NCBI GenBank assembly: GCA_019671005.1
Contig: CM033738.1
Coordinates: 14,162,202 to 14,226,201, forward strand
Direction: 5' to 3'
From: Hibiscus mutabilis
Taxonomy: Eukaryota > Streptophyta > Magnoliopsida > Malvales > Malvaceae
DNA length: 64,000 bases
Shown: positions 1 through 11,649 of the stretch, piece after piece
Numbering within the stretch: the first letter of the stretch is position 1
Layout: each line of letters begins with the position of its first letter
The notes under the pieces: generated by a model
Told to the model about the DNA's origin: nothing
Database searches by the model: none
What the model saw: only the letters and a program-made list of their open reading frames with translations
Program-made: the position numbers and the translations under genes

Positions 1-964
1 GTCGTTCGTTGATTAGAAACGTTTCGAATGTCTGAAAAGATAAACTAATTAAAACAATTAAAGAGTTTATGATTGAACAAACAAGTGTTGGGTGCAATGA
101 CAATGAAGAGAGTCCCGAACATTAGGTAGTGGGATGTTATCATGTTAAACTTTTGGTAGCAATGAATCATATGTAAAATGCTAAAGCACAGCTTGGTTGA
201 TTGATTAATACAAATTATGTCACATGTAGGTTGCTGCAATTTTAGCATTTAGAAAAGTATTTGATTTGACCAGTGATGATTTGTTTGTAATGGTGAGAGC
301 AGTATTTTTACAGTGATTTTAGTCAATTTAATAATCTATACAAGTTATATTATGTTTAGGTACTTGTTTCTAGTTTATATATATATATATATATATATCT
401 GATGCATTTACAATGGATATACAATTCTTGATTTTAGTTTTTAAGTGTGGGATACAAGAGTAATTGAGTCGAATAATTTGATTTCACTAATTTAATTACC
501 ATGACAATCATTGCATTAAATATTAATTACATGATGATGATGTATTTTATTCAAATGGCTCGAGTTCGAGCACTATGTGTGCACGGTGTGTGCGCGTTAT
601 TAAAAAGCTAAAAAAATTAAACAGATACTACCTTATAATCATATCAGCATATTCAAAAAAATACTAACTTTTCGGGTAGTTCATAATCAAACCCAAAAAA
701 GCTACCCTAAAAAAGAAGTGATAGACATTAATAAAGGAGGATTCAGCCCAGCTGCCAGCATCAAATTTTATTTGAGCTGGTTATTGCAATGTCACCGTAA
801 TATCCATCCATATATATTCTTAACCTTTTGATAATGCACATGCACCTTATAGAGAAAACAATTTAAACATGGGTCTTTTAGGATGAACATATTCATTTTT
901 TCACTGGACCACTTGTTGGGTTCACCATATGTAGTTTTTGATCAGCTTATTTCACAAATAAGAA
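1..964. other. Intergenic, no gene seen
   Basis: AT-rich DNA without a convincing coding region in either strand. The only clear structure is a (TA)n microsatellite at about 376-398. A short segment near 556-600 (CTCGAGTTCGAGCAC) looks like the B-box end of a decayed tRNA-derived SINE, but no A box or full unit is visible. Confidence 0.6.
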
Positions 965-1225
965 TTTAAAGTATACTAACTTTTTTATTTATGTACTTAA
1001 AATATTTTTTTTATCAAAAAGTACCTAAAATATTTTTTGATCAAAATAGGTATCTAAAGTATTCGTTCATCAAATTAGGTACCTAAAATATACTTTTTGG
1101 TTAAAATAAGTACATAAAGTATTTTTTAATCAATATCGCAAGTCATCTTTTAGGTACCTATTTTGACTAAAAAATACTTTAGGTGCCCATGTTAACTAAA
1201 AAGCATACTTTAGGTACTAATACTA
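965..1225. repeat. Minisatellite/foldback of ~37-bp units
   Basis: Five or six degenerate copies of a ~35-40-bp unit built around 'AGTACCTAAAATATTTTTTG' and 'ATCAAAATAGGTA' run to about 1130. Two copies in the opposite orientation ('AGGTACCTATTTTGACTAAA') follow at 1152-1222, so the block could fold into a hairpin. It is probably a decayed foldback MITE. No TSD could be assigned. Confidence 0.55.
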
Positions 1226-1490
1226 TTTAAAATCAAATAACACTACGATATTTTCTTTGAGTATCTTGTAGGATATTGTTGTTCCAGTCACATTTCTCTT
1301 TTCGCTCTAGTAGTAATTTAATTGGAGCTTGAATCCGAATTTCAGTTAGATAGAATCCACTTTTTTCGTTATACCTTCCTTATTTATTTTATCTAATTCT
1401 AAAAAAAACTAAAATAAAAAGGGGTGAGAGAGTAGTCACATATATTTGATTGTATCTCGATTTAATCATTTTCGTCGCATCCCATGGCAA

Positions 1491-1494
<4 letters not shown>

Positions 1495-1545
<51 letters not shown>
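1495..1545. repeat. (TA)n microsatellite
   Basis: About 25 uninterrupted TA dinucleotides. Confidence 0.95.
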
Positions 1546-1547
<2 letters not shown>

Positions 1548-3420
1548 AAGGTAAATGTATCCGAGAAGAAACAATTGATTTTAACCAAAAAAATAGTAAT
1601 TAGATAAAAAAAAAAGTGATACACGTTAGATAGATGTGATATAAGCCTTTTTGACCCTTTTTGAAGTATCATCCTCTCTTATACATGTTCATGCCAAATA
1701 TAAAGGTATTTAAGAAAATGGATGTCATTTTTCAGTGCTATATTCTTCTACATACATGCATGCATGCATGGAAGAATTTAACATATGAATCACATGCCTG
1801 CTTTAGCCTTTATATATGACGTTGCTTTCGCTTAGAAGATTTCACAGGGATTATAGGACCAAAAACTGTTGATATTCCGATCTTTCTTCCATTTCTTGAT
1901 TCAACAATGGCGGCATTCACATTTACAATGTGAATCATAGAGTAAAGATTACACTTCAACACTATGCTTCCACTTTCTAAAATCATAATGCTATGACTCA
2001 TGAGTCCACCACCAATGTACCTTTATTACTATCATTATCACAGTTGAATAATGCAAATTATTCAACTCTCTAAAACGTATTATTTCCTGATGTAGATGAT
2101 TCACCTTTATGTCTAATTGCCGTGTGATTTGAAACCGGAGTGCCTTTCACTTCCCTTTTCTTTTCTAACTAGCTAGTCTCGTCTGCTGATTCATAGCTTT
2201 GATTCGCCTTGTTTCTGATAACAAAGGATGCCACTACTGTCTCATCAGACACTACTGGCCGCATGTCGAAATATCAAAGGATGCCATTTCGTTTATTTTA
2301 TCTTTTGTAAAGATATTTCAATATTACACGGAACAATTTAAATTCAATTATATGTAACTGGCATCTGTATCCACGAAAAAGTTAGAACAAATCAGAATAT
2401 TTTATTCATAAAATTTGAGTATAAGCTTCGGTGGTTTATATAAAATATATGAGAACTTTAAATTTTTAGAGGGTGCGACTGCCCCCAGCATCTCTAAGTC
2501 CGTCCCTGTATTGAATAGGCATGATATGCTTTAAGGGTTATCACAACTTAATGGGTTAAGAGAGCCTCAAGTTTGAGATTGATAAATTGATTTAAGGGTG
2601 CATCAAGACTTAATCTTAGGTTGTTGAGATTTACTTCAAGAGTCATTGAGACTTGATCGTTCGAACATGTTTGATCACATTTGTGCTAATACAATGAGAT
2701 ATAATAAAATTTGATTCAAAGGAGTCCAATCTTCTTTTTAAACAATGAACACTTATCGATGATAATCTAAACTTGATCTTGAAAGATAAGATGAATCTGT
2801 TTCGTGTCACGGAACACGATTAGAGAGACTTTTGATGAAGGGTCTTCGAGATTTACTATTGGATGGATAATTCCACTTGAGAACACTTGATATTGAAAAT
2901 GAATTTTATCTCTTTTCTGTTGATTAAAGATGACAAGAAATATGTGATATTCTTCAAATTTTTTCGAGATCTTCACTGTCTACTAATATTTTTTAGATTT
3001 GAGGGAGAATGCTTCAATTCTTAGAAGCCTTTTGGATTTCAAAACTTTTAATTTTGTGTTGAATGACTTGGATGTTAGACATGTTTATAGTTCGACCGGT
3101 GTGGTTGCATAAACATTAAATAATTTATTATATGTAATTTATTTAAATTTAATACAAATGTAATATGTATTCTAAAGTTAAAAATGAATAATTAGGACAT
3201 ATCCAAACTTGGATTTTTTTTAAGTAGTTTTCGAGTTTCGACTCAATCCATGACCACATCTACGAGAGGTAATCTCTTTCTATAGTGTCTATGAGGGTGT
3301 GTTTGTAAAATGTGATTTCTCCTAAATATAATTTTAGAAAATTAATATTCTTTGTTTATTATTTACCTTGTATTAATTTAAATTTATTAGAGATAAGATA
3401 GTTGTTGAGATATTGATATT
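1546..3420. other. Intergenic, transposon debris
   Basis: No supported gene. A 63-codon minus ORF at 1810-2001 has no recognisable domain. The stretch near 2490-2511 (ending CCGTCCCTG) resembles the terminus of a plant DNA transposon, but the partner end was not found. ATGCATGCATGCATG at about 1755-1769 is a short tetranucleotide run. Confidence 0.5.
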
Positions 3421-3979
3421 GATATAACTTAAATGAAAAATATTTTTGGACTTAAACGAATTTGCAAAAATATTTCAAAAGACCAATAACTTTAAAAAAC
3501 TGTTTGAAAGGTTTTCAAAGTGTTTTTGACATGTTTAAATACTTTTAAAATAGCCCAAGTGTTAAAAACAAGCTTTGAGTACCAGTACCCTTTCCTCGGT
3601 ACCAATACCCAAACAGTTGTATAAGTACACATTTTCTCTGTACCGATACACCCTTTAAATCCCCAAGGTTTTCAAATTTCCGGTAGCCATATTTCGTATC
3701 GATACTGAAGTATCAGGTACCGGTACCTCGTGTTAAAATGCTCCAACGTCTCTTTCTACTTTAAGGCAGGTACAGATACTCAAAACCGTGTATCGGTACC
3801 GAAATGCCCAAAAGTGCATTTAGTGCTGGAAATAAAGTCCCCAACGGCTCTAATCAACCCCTTCCGGCTAGTAACGATCAAGAACTCCTTACAAAGTTTA
3901 AAAGCAAGCTTCAAGCAGCCATTGAACATCAAACAGGCCCGTTCCTGAGCTTTTGGTGGACTATGAGCGAACCTAAAAA

Positions 3980-4360
3980 TTAGGCCCGTAATAATAAGTA
4001 TTGAAAAAAATAAATTTTAAGAATAGTCTCCTAATAACAAGTATTAAACAAAAAACTGGGTTCTAATAACAAGTAATGGGAAAAATTAAATTTTAATAGT
4101 ATGTACCTATAAACAATATTGGAAAAAATGGACTCTAATAATAATTATTGAGAAAAAAAATAGACCTCTAATAACAAATATTGAAAAAATGCATTTTAAG
4201 AGTAGGCCCCTAATAATTACGAAAAAATTGAACCCTATTAACAAATATTGACAAAAATTGAACCCTAATAACAAGTATTGAAAAAAAATTAATAGTACAC
4301 CTCTAATAACAAATATTAAAAAATAGACCCTAATAATAAATATTAAAGAAAAATTAAACA
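3980..4360. repeat. Degenerate ~35-bp minisatellite (CCTAATAACAAATATTGAAAAA)n
   Basis: Roughly ten imperfect units of the form 'CCTAATAACAAGTATTGAAA' followed by a variable A/T spacer. The same unit occurs in the opposite orientation at about 27940-28270, so this is a dispersed repeat rather than a local expansion. Confidence 0.7.
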
Positions 4361-4516
4361 ATTATAATTATGAGCGATGTGCCCTGTGTCGTTGCCCTTA
4401 TGGCCCACCCTCAAGAACGACCCTAACAACAAGAAACGTCCTTGCCAATATTCATGTATAGAGAAAGTGATTTTTGTACTTAAAGTTTATTTTTTTATTA
4501 GACAATACTTGTTGAG

Positions 4517-4759
4517 GAGAAATTATATCATGGGTCATTCCCGCCATGTCATTTATGGGACCAACCAATAAAAACCATCCATCTCATTATTTTTTCCATG
4601 TCATATTTTTACCAAGTGAATCTTCACTTGGTAAAAGCAGTAAATATGAGTGAAGATTCGCTTGGTAAAAATATGACATGGAAAAATAATGAGATGAGTG
4701 ATTTTTATTGGTTAGTCCCATGAATGACGTGGCGGGAATGGCCCATGATATAATTTCTC
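4517..4759. mobile_element. MULE-type MITE, 243 bp, 9-bp TSD
   Basis: The element is a near-complete foldback. It starts GAGAAATTATATCATGGG and ends with the reverse complement, CATGATATAATTTCTC. The inner arms (for example TTTTTACCAAGTGAATCTTC against GAAGATTCGCTTGGTAAAAA) also pair. It is flanked by a perfect 9-bp direct repeat CTTGTTGAG at 4508-4516 and 4760-4768. A 9-bp TSD is characteristic of the Mutator superfamily. A second copy lies at 25869-26133. It encodes nothing. Confidence 0.85.
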
Positions 4760-4769
4760 CTTGTTGAGC

Positions 4770-5257
4770 TTAATTGTCAATATTGCTCAAGTGTTTAAGT
4801 TTTGGGTGAGTGCTTACATTGCAAACATATCAGCATTATGAGGTTTTTCTTGTTTGCTTAATTTGTATTCTCTTGAGAGAGTGTGTCACAAAGCTTTGGG
4901 TATAAGCTTTGAGGGTTTGTAAAAGTTATCTCCTTGAGCCTTGAAAAAGGAAAAACAAATTAGTGAACTTGTAAAAAATCATTGGTGGGGAAGCTAAGGT
5001 AGTGGAGATAGACTTGGTTTAGAAGTCGAATCACTATAAATCATTGTGCAAATTTTTAATTTCCTTTTGCTTCTACCAATTTTACTCAAAGGCCAATTCA
5101 CCTTCTCTTAGCGTATTCAGTTGATCGATTTGAGCTCAACTATAGTCTTAACAATATTATTTCTTTTTTCCTTTACTAAAAAATTGACCCTAAACTATAT
5201 TTCATAATTAGATTTACCCTTAAAATATATTTTTAGTCAAAATGATAATAAAACTAA
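4770..5257. other. Intergenic, end of Copia-like debris
   Basis: No coding region. It holds the pyrimidine-rich tail of the putative Copia LTR and an AT-rich spacer up to the first recognisable LTR 'A' homology. Confidence 0.45.
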
Positions 5258-8200
5258 AATATTGAATTTGGATCGAATAAAATTGTTAAGCGTGCTCAGA
5301 CCAGAGCAAAACTAAGATGGGTGACCTCTAGTAAGGTCACATATATGTGTTTTTGATCGATAAGTGACTCTGAAAAAAATTAGGAATAATTTGTATGAAT
5401 ATTTGTTAAAGGAATTTTAAGGAAAAATTTTATCCAATAGAGATTTCGGGTAATTATTGATATTTTAGATCGAGTCAAAGTTTCGGAGTTTGACTCCATA
5501 AATATGGGAGATTTATTATGATATATTATTTATTTATGGAGTTTAGAGATATGAGATTTTTGGATTAGATTTGATAGTTCGATCAATGGAAAATCGTATT
5601 AGGCGATTATCGGGTAATTGGATCGAATAAAATAAAATTCTATGATTTCTTTGGGAATGGCCGGTTATGAAGGAACAAAGTTGGTTCAAATTTATTGGAG
5701 TGCATTTCAAAGAAGAATTGTAAAGATGAAATTAATTGAAGGGCAACTTAGTACTTTGGATTAAAATGAATTTAACATTCATTTTATCCATACAAGTGGC
5801 AAAATAAGAGTAAAATGAACAAAGAAATGTGTCCATCTTTCTAGCTTGCCGTGGAGAAGGAAGAAAGAAGAGAAAAAAAACAAAATTTCTCTTTTTAAGC
5901 TAATTTGAAGGTTTAAAGGCTAGATTCAAGTAAAATAAATTAAGGTAAAGTGATCTATACTTAATTCTCTTCATTTTGATGGTAGTTTTGCATGAAAAGG
6001 TTAAGTATAGCTTATGTTTTTGAAGAAGTAGATTGTAATATTTATGAATACATGTTGAATATGGAGTTTGATTTGAATAAATAAGATGTTGTAGGCATGA
6101 AAATAAGCTTGAATCTAGTTTAATTTTTATGTTCAAGGTTATAAACCCTAACTCTAAGTTTTGGGAAATTGGTTAGGAAATTGAATCAAGGATGAAAATG
6201 AATAAATTATGAAACTAGAAACCTTGTTATGATGTTAGGGTGATTAAATTCCCTATTAAATTTCAACTGACCAATTCGGTTAGAATTGAAAATATAAGGG
6301 AATTATTGTGAAATTTATTCTAGCATTAGAAGTGATGATATTAAGATTTAATTAGCTTGATTTGGTAATCTAGGACCAAAATGAAAATATTTGGAAAGAA
6401 AGGGACCATTTTGGTTTGATGAATAAATGAAGGGGGTGATTCTTGAATTGATAGAATTAATGATTCAAGCATGATAGAGAGTTGAAAGGATTGAAATGAC
6501 AAGAAAAGAAATGGTGAATGACCATTTCGAAAATGGAAGTTGTTTGTAAGGGACCAATTCGGTCAATATTTTAAATTAAAGGGGAAAATTGGTGGAGATT
6601 TTAGAAATGTTGGATTGGCTGGTTAATGTATTAATTCACGTATATTTGTGAAGTTAGTGACTAAAATGTCACTTTAGTAGTGTTTGAAGCTTGAATGAAT
6701 AAAATCCAAAGTGAACAAGTAGTAATGGAATTGTTCTAATTTGAGCTTGAACAATTGTTTGATGTTCAAAATGATCACTAAGAATCATAAGGCCCATTCG
6801 GCAAAATTTGGAAAATTTTAAATATATATATATATATTTTATATTCGAATAAGAATGATCTGTAATTTGTATTAGTAGTGTTAGATTTAAATCTAATGAA
6901 TGTATGGTAATGTATGTTTTTAATTGGTCTTCTACAGTACCAGAAGAAACTGAAGGAGACCTAAGTGCGAGGGGAAAAGAAAAAGTAGTCGAACAAGCTT
7001 AGTGAGGCTGTATTTTGTACTACTACAGGTGAGTGCATTTATATGTCTATGTTATGATGACAAAGGGAAGACTTGTGATAAGTCAACCTGAATTTGAAAA
7101 TGATATTGCATGATTTTAAAATGTTTGATTTAATGCATAGTACAGTAAAGCAAGCAATATATGAATGGTTTGATGGAAGCTAAGGTATGAATTGCATGTT
7201 TTACATGAATAATGATGTATGATTATTAAGTAATTGAATGCCCAAGTATTATCATGAGAGTCTGGTATAGTTGGATATCCATAGAGTCCCTAGCAGCTGC
7301 ATCATGTTATGTTATGTTATGTTATGTTATGTTATGTTATGTATACATGTTTTGTGACTACTACGGTGTCATATACACCTTGGGAACCCAAGCCCTTGGT
7401 GTGCACCCTGGGGATCCAAGCCCACAGTGCTAATGGCATTGATGATGTGCTTTTATGAGGAGCAAAGAGCGTCTTCGAGTACATACTCATGTTCACGTTA
7501 TGTTAGACACTACGGTGTCTTATCATGTTGACTCGTGTACCTTAATCTCATTAATATACTTTGGGCTATTTTCAAGAATAATGTTATGTTTAAGATTACT
7601 CGATGTTTTTATATGATCTCATGATATTTATGTCAGTTTTGATAAATGTTATAAACTATTTTGGAACTCGTTTGCCAATTTGCAGGAACTGTACTGCATA
7701 TTCATGCATTATATTGTATTGCATTATTTCATGTTTTGATTAAGCAAGTTTAACTGCCTCACTAAGTCATACTTAGCGTGTGTTTTATTTCACACGTAGG
7801 TTCTCCAAGTTAGTCTAGCACGGAGGAGCCGATCTTTTTAGAGTCAAGTTACTCATGTAAGCTATAATATGTACATCTAGATGTTATCTGAATACTAGTG
7901 GGCATGTATAAACTATAAAAAGTAAACTATTTTGTAAGCTTGAGTTTATAGCTTAGATATGTTAGTATAGATATATGTATGTTTTGCAAATATGAAATGT
8001 TTATATTGGTAATATATTTTGTTGAAGTTAAACATTGTTTAGCCTTTATCGCGTAGAAATTTTATAACTAAGAAAGGGTCTAGGCAACACACCTAGTTTC
8101 CACCCTGAGTTATATTTTTATTTCAATAACTCACTTATCAGTTTTATAAAACAATTCAGGGTTAAAACTAGTTACGACTGGCTGACATATTTTTAATTGG

Positions 8201-8334
8201 AAACTGAGGAAAGGCTAGACAACATACTAGTACTTGCAAGTATTTTAAAAAAATCATGGCAAGATTTATGTAAAGTAACTTAGTAGCATCTTTAATGTAT
8301 ATTCGATATAAGAGTATACGTTAAGGGTGTTACA
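5258..8334 (+). mobile_element. Solo-type LTR 'A' (Gypsy-like), plus orientation
   Basis: This is the reverse complement of the LTR family seen at 30533 (B) and 50950 (D). Its end CGTTAAGGGTGTTACA mirrors the start TGTAACACCCTTAACG of B. Shared blocks include GTTAAGCGTGCTCA (5286), the GAGGAGCAAAGAGCGTC block (7455-7489) and the 'TAGTGAGGC' segment near 7000. No internal gag-pol sequence or second LTR is adjacent, so it is probably a solo LTR. The left border is approximate; the outermost ~500 bp present in D is not recognisable here, suggesting 5' loss or divergence. It abuts a MULE transposase remnant on the right. Confidence 0.65.
7304..7342. repeat. (ATGTT)n microsatellite inside LTR A
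   Basis: Eight tandem copies of the pentanucleotide ATGTT. The other LTRs of this family lack the expansion at the corresponding place. Confidence 0.95.
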
Positions 8335-9357
8335 ACCTCCACATATTCATCACCGGTATTGTTTACGTCACATTGCTGCAAACTACTTACAAAGGTACAA
8401 GAATGAAGATGAACGCCAAATTGTGCTTCGAATAGGTACGTCCTCCTCCACTCTTTTCCGTTTAAGATACCTTCATATTTATTATTCATCGTTAACAACT
8501 TTATCATTTTTATAGGCAACTCGCATTACGTGCAAGAGGTTGATGAGTTGTTTGAAGAACTTCTACTTATAAATAAATATGGCTATGAATACCTTGCTTC
8601 AATCCAAAGGGAAAAATAGCTTCTATCGTATGATGGTGGTAAACGATATGGGCACATGACAACGAACTTGGCTGAGGCAGTGAATTCGTCACTGAAGGGA
8701 GTGCGGCATTTGCCTATCACCTCCGTTGTCAATGCGACATATTATTGGTTGGCTATCTCTTTGCAACCTTAGGAAAACAAGCAGCAGACTATATGGAAGG
8801 CGGCCACACAGTCCACCCACGCCTTAGCGGTAAATTTCAAAACTATACGCAATATTCAAATGCGATGACTGCTACTTGCTTCTCGCGCCAAGAATATTCG
8901 TTTCGTGTATCGGAATATTCGAGGCCGTTGGAAGGTATACAACACAACTCATACATGGTTAATCTGTAACAAAAAACCTGCGATTGCGGTGTATTCCAAA
9001 CATTCAAGTACCCATGTCTGCACGTCATTGCTGCTTGTTCGTCTGCACGGGTTCACTACATGACTATGGTTAACCCAGTATACTTACTTGAAACCGTATC
9101 CAAGGTTTATGTATACAAGTTTCCTCCAATCGGAAATGAAATTGATCCGGCCGCAGTTGATGGTAAACCTATCATATGGTCAAATTTTGGACTACGATAC
9201 AAAAAAGATGGCCATTCACAATCAACAAGGATTTATTGCGATGAAGATTTGGTCGAACATCGAGAAAAAATTGGACAACCAAAACTATGCTGTAGATGTG
9301 AGAATCCCAGACACCAGAAGAACAAATGTCCTAATCGCTCAGGCACCCGTATTAATT
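8335..9357 (+). pseudogene. MULE (MuDR-like) transposase, decayed C-terminal half
   Basis: The conceptual translation across frames shows the conserved MULE segment HRYCLRHIAANYLQRY just after 8335. It then has 'YGHMTTNLAEAVNSSLKGVR' at about 8648-8707, a SWIM zinc finger (CDCGVFQTFKYPCLHVIAAC, about 8980-9040) and a terminal CCHC zinc knuckle (CCRCENPRHQKNKCP, about 9287-9340). SWIM plus knuckle order is typical of plant MULE transposases. At least two in-frame stops (near 8620 and 8770) and frame changes break it. The N-terminal half with the first DDE residues is absent because the sequence abuts LTR A. The last intact piece is 9060-9359 (99 codons), ending in the knuckle. Confidence 0.8.
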
Positions 9358-9544
9358 AATTGTATTTTCTTATTGTACTAATGTTTTTCTAAGTAATAAG
9401 ATCTCTTCGTTAAGGTTACAGTTTCTAGTGTTTTCGAAACATTTTAAACGTGATTTTTTACACGGTTACGGAGTTTAATTCCTATGTTCCAATACCAAAT
9501 AATTTTAAAATAAAATAAAATGAATACATAAACAACTCAGTTAC

Positions 9545-9750
9545 ACCGATTAACTTTTGGAATAAACCCATCAAACATGACTCTCAAGGCATTTTACCTT
9601 ATTATTCATGCACAAAAACAAGCTTTGGAACCATTTTCAGGGTCATTTTTATACCGTTTAAAATTGTCTCCTATGTGACAATATCAATCTCAAATGAAAG
9701 ATAAGTTTCAATACTAGGCCTATAACCTTAAATATTACGAAACCGTTTTT
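9545..9750. repeat. ~200-bp direct repeat, copy 1
   Basis: It starts around 'CATCAAACATGACTCTCAAG' and includes 'CAAACAAGCTTTGGAACCATT'-like and 'CTCAAATGAAAGATAAG' words. These recur in order at about 10965-11155 and, more diverged, at about 11175-11345. Confidence 0.7.
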
Positions 9751-10052
9751 CAAGCACTTGTTACACCTGCTAATTGTTATTCTTACCCTAAAAAAGCTTA
9801 GAAACCATTTTTCAAGTGCTTGTTACACCTAATAATTAGAATTGCATATTAGTTATAATTGCAATTGCTTAACATCTAAAGATTACATTTACAATTATAA
9901 TTCTCAATTTTAAATAACAATTACTTACAATTGCAAGTGAAAAAAATGTTACACCAATAAATACGAATTCACTCAAAACCATATGTTGCTTCTCTCATAC
10001 AATTTATTTATAGACGGTGGAATTTAAGATTTCAAACATAATTAAAAAAAGT

Positions 10053-10159
10053 GGACCTCGCACTCTGTATATAGCGAGGTCCATTGACATGACAATATGT
10101 ACTTCTCCTACCACGTCAGGAATCTCTGAAGACCTCGCGTTTGGCAGAACACGAGGTCC
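10053..10159. repeat. Two short GAGGTC hairpins
   Basis: 10053-10082 and 10131-10159 each consist of (G)GACCTCGC, a ~12-bp loop and GCGAGGTC(C) or ACGAGGTCC. More copies occur at 11416-11445 and, as 29-bp tandem units, at 11561-11647. Confidence 0.75.
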
Positions 10160-10265
10160 ATTTAAAACGTGATATTTTGATCTGTTGATATAAGTAATTG
10201 CATTTATACCGTGACTACATTATTTTGGTCGGTTAATAACATTCGCTATATGTGTCTTCTGTGTT

Positions 10266-10634
10266 TTGGTTCAAGATCTACGACAAATTGCAATATCATG
10301 GAATGAGTGGTCTTTTTTAAGCACCGAGATCAGTCTTGACCTTTTGTTCGAGGTTGCGGGTAACTTCTCCGTACGCCTTCAGCGTGAAGGGTACAAGAAG
10401 ACCACCGCATGTAATGTAGTTGGAGCCTCTAGCATCGTGGATAATGATGATTATCCGGTACTCACGAAATTCATGAAGCTAATCCTCGACTGTCTACATC
10501 GCAGAAGAAGGTTTAGGGCTCCAACAACTAGGACAATCTATGGCGCCATTTGTCTACATCAACGACACGTCTCTCGGCGACCATACAACCCGGACAAACT
10601 ATGGCACCTCTCATCTAAATCAATTCCTATGTAA
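10266..10634 (+). pseudogene. Unrecognised ORF remnant, possibly MULE-associated
   Basis: A 122-codon open frame in a patch of higher GC than its surroundings. I do not recognise a domain in the main frame. From about 10507 an alternative frame reads GLGLQQLGQSMAPFVYINDT and stays open past 10634, which hints at a frameshifted coding fragment such as the extreme C-terminus of the MULE transposase or a captured host exon. There is no clear splice structure. Position between the SWIM/knuckle region and the ~200-bp repeats favours a MULE origin, but this is inference. Confidence 0.35.
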
Positions 10635-10959
10635 TTTATTTTATCTGCATGTTTAGGGATACAATTGACCGAGTGTTTAGGGTGGATTTTGGCCGTCTAC
10701 GCGCCTAACCCAATAATTTATTTTCTTCATTTTATGTATTTGTTTCAAATTAATAATTTTATCGTGTAACTCATCAACAAAAATAAGCTTTGGAACCATT
10801 TTGACTCAAAAAATTAGCTTCGGCACCATGATTTATAATTATAATTACTGAACGACTAAAATTTTTAGCTTCTTATTTTTTAATTACAATTCTTCTTAAT
10901 TACAATTATACATTTCCGATACTACGCCTCTAAGCTTAAGGATTACGCGAATGTGACGA

Positions 10960-11345
10960 TTAACTTCCCAGATAAACCCATCAAACATGATTCTCAAGGC
11001 ATTTTACCTTTTTATTCATGCCCAAAAACAAGCTTTGGAAGTATTTTCAGGCCATTTTTATACCGTTTACAATGTCTATTCTGTACCAATATCAGTCTCA
11101 AATGAAAGATAAGATCCAATACTAGGCCTCTAACCTAAAATATTACGAAGATTATTCTAATAATAACCCGGGAAAACACCTCCAACATGCCTACCAAGCC
11201 ATTTCAACTTCTTATTCTTGGAAAAACTAGCGTTCGAACCATTTTCTTTTTATACATTGTGCAATGTCTCGTACATGCCAATATTAGTCTCAAATGAAAG
11301 ATAAGTTCCAATAATACGTCTCTAAGCTTAAAAATTACCAAACTT
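10960..11345. repeat. ~200-bp direct repeats, copies 2 and 3
   Basis: Copy 2 (about 10965-11155) closely matches 9545-9750. Copy 3 (about 11175-11345) is more diverged but keeps 'TTAGTCTCAAATGAAAGATA' and 'CTCTAAGCTTAAAAATTACC'-type blocks in the same order. A partial unit precedes at about 10780-10930. Confidence 0.65.
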
Positions 11346-11415
11346 ATCGGGCTAATGGCATGATAAAATGCCTCGAACATGCCTATACACCATTGTATTT
11401 CAGCCTGGATTACGA

Positions 11416-11647
11416 GGACCTCGCTTTATGCAGAACGCGAGGTCCCTTTAATTTCTTTTACGATATATTCAATATCTCGGAGACATTGCGTTTTGGAAAA
11501 CACGAGGTGTTATCTAGTAATTTTAAATTACGCAATATGAAAAGTTGGCCCACGTCTAACGAACCGCGCTATGTGTAGAACGCGAAGTCATAGCTCACAT
11601 TTTCCAGGACGCGAGGTCATAGCTCGCGTTCTCCAGAATGTGAGGTC
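11416..11647. repeat. GAGGTC hairpin and 29-bp tandem units
   Basis: 11416-11445 is a hairpin with GGACCTCGC / GCGAGGTCC arms. A decayed one lies at 11481-11510. Three 29-bp units follow in exact register at 11561, 11590 and 11619, each ending with a GAGGTC-like word. The last two begin ATAGCTC. Confidence 0.75.
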
Positions 11648-11649
11648 CC

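Larger units (their letters stand above)
3430..5150 (+). mobile_element. Probable degenerate Copia-type LTR region
   Basis: The block has features I associate with large plant Copia (SIRE/Maximus-like) LTRs. There is a cluster of GGTACCGATAC-like words at 3575-3810, and a downstream segment (4850-5130) of the type found near the end of such LTRs, with 'TTGTAAAAATCATTGGTGGG' at 4969-4988 and a pyrimidine-rich run after it. Neither a clean TG...CA boundary nor a second LTR was found, so borders are approximate. A minisatellite (3980-4360) and a MULE-MITE (4517-4759) interrupt it. Class assignment is inference. Confidence 0.35.
9358..10265. other. MULE 3' non-coding region
   Basis: No gene. It contains the first ~200-bp direct repeat (about 9545-9750) and two GGACCTCGC...GCGAGGTCC hairpins (10053-10082, 10131-10159), both also found to the right. 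It appears to belong to the same decayed element as the transposase. Confidence 0.5.

Noticed and set aside
1495..1672. Minus ORF with (YI)n tail
   Set aside because: The tyrosine/isoleucine run is just translation of the (TA)n microsatellite.
3730..3948. 72-codon plus ORF in the GGTACC-rich region
   Set aside because: Translation of repeated motif text in a probable LTR, no domain.
5258..8334. A protein-coding gene within LTR A
   Set aside because: Only short frames; the sequence aligns with non-coding LTRs B and D.
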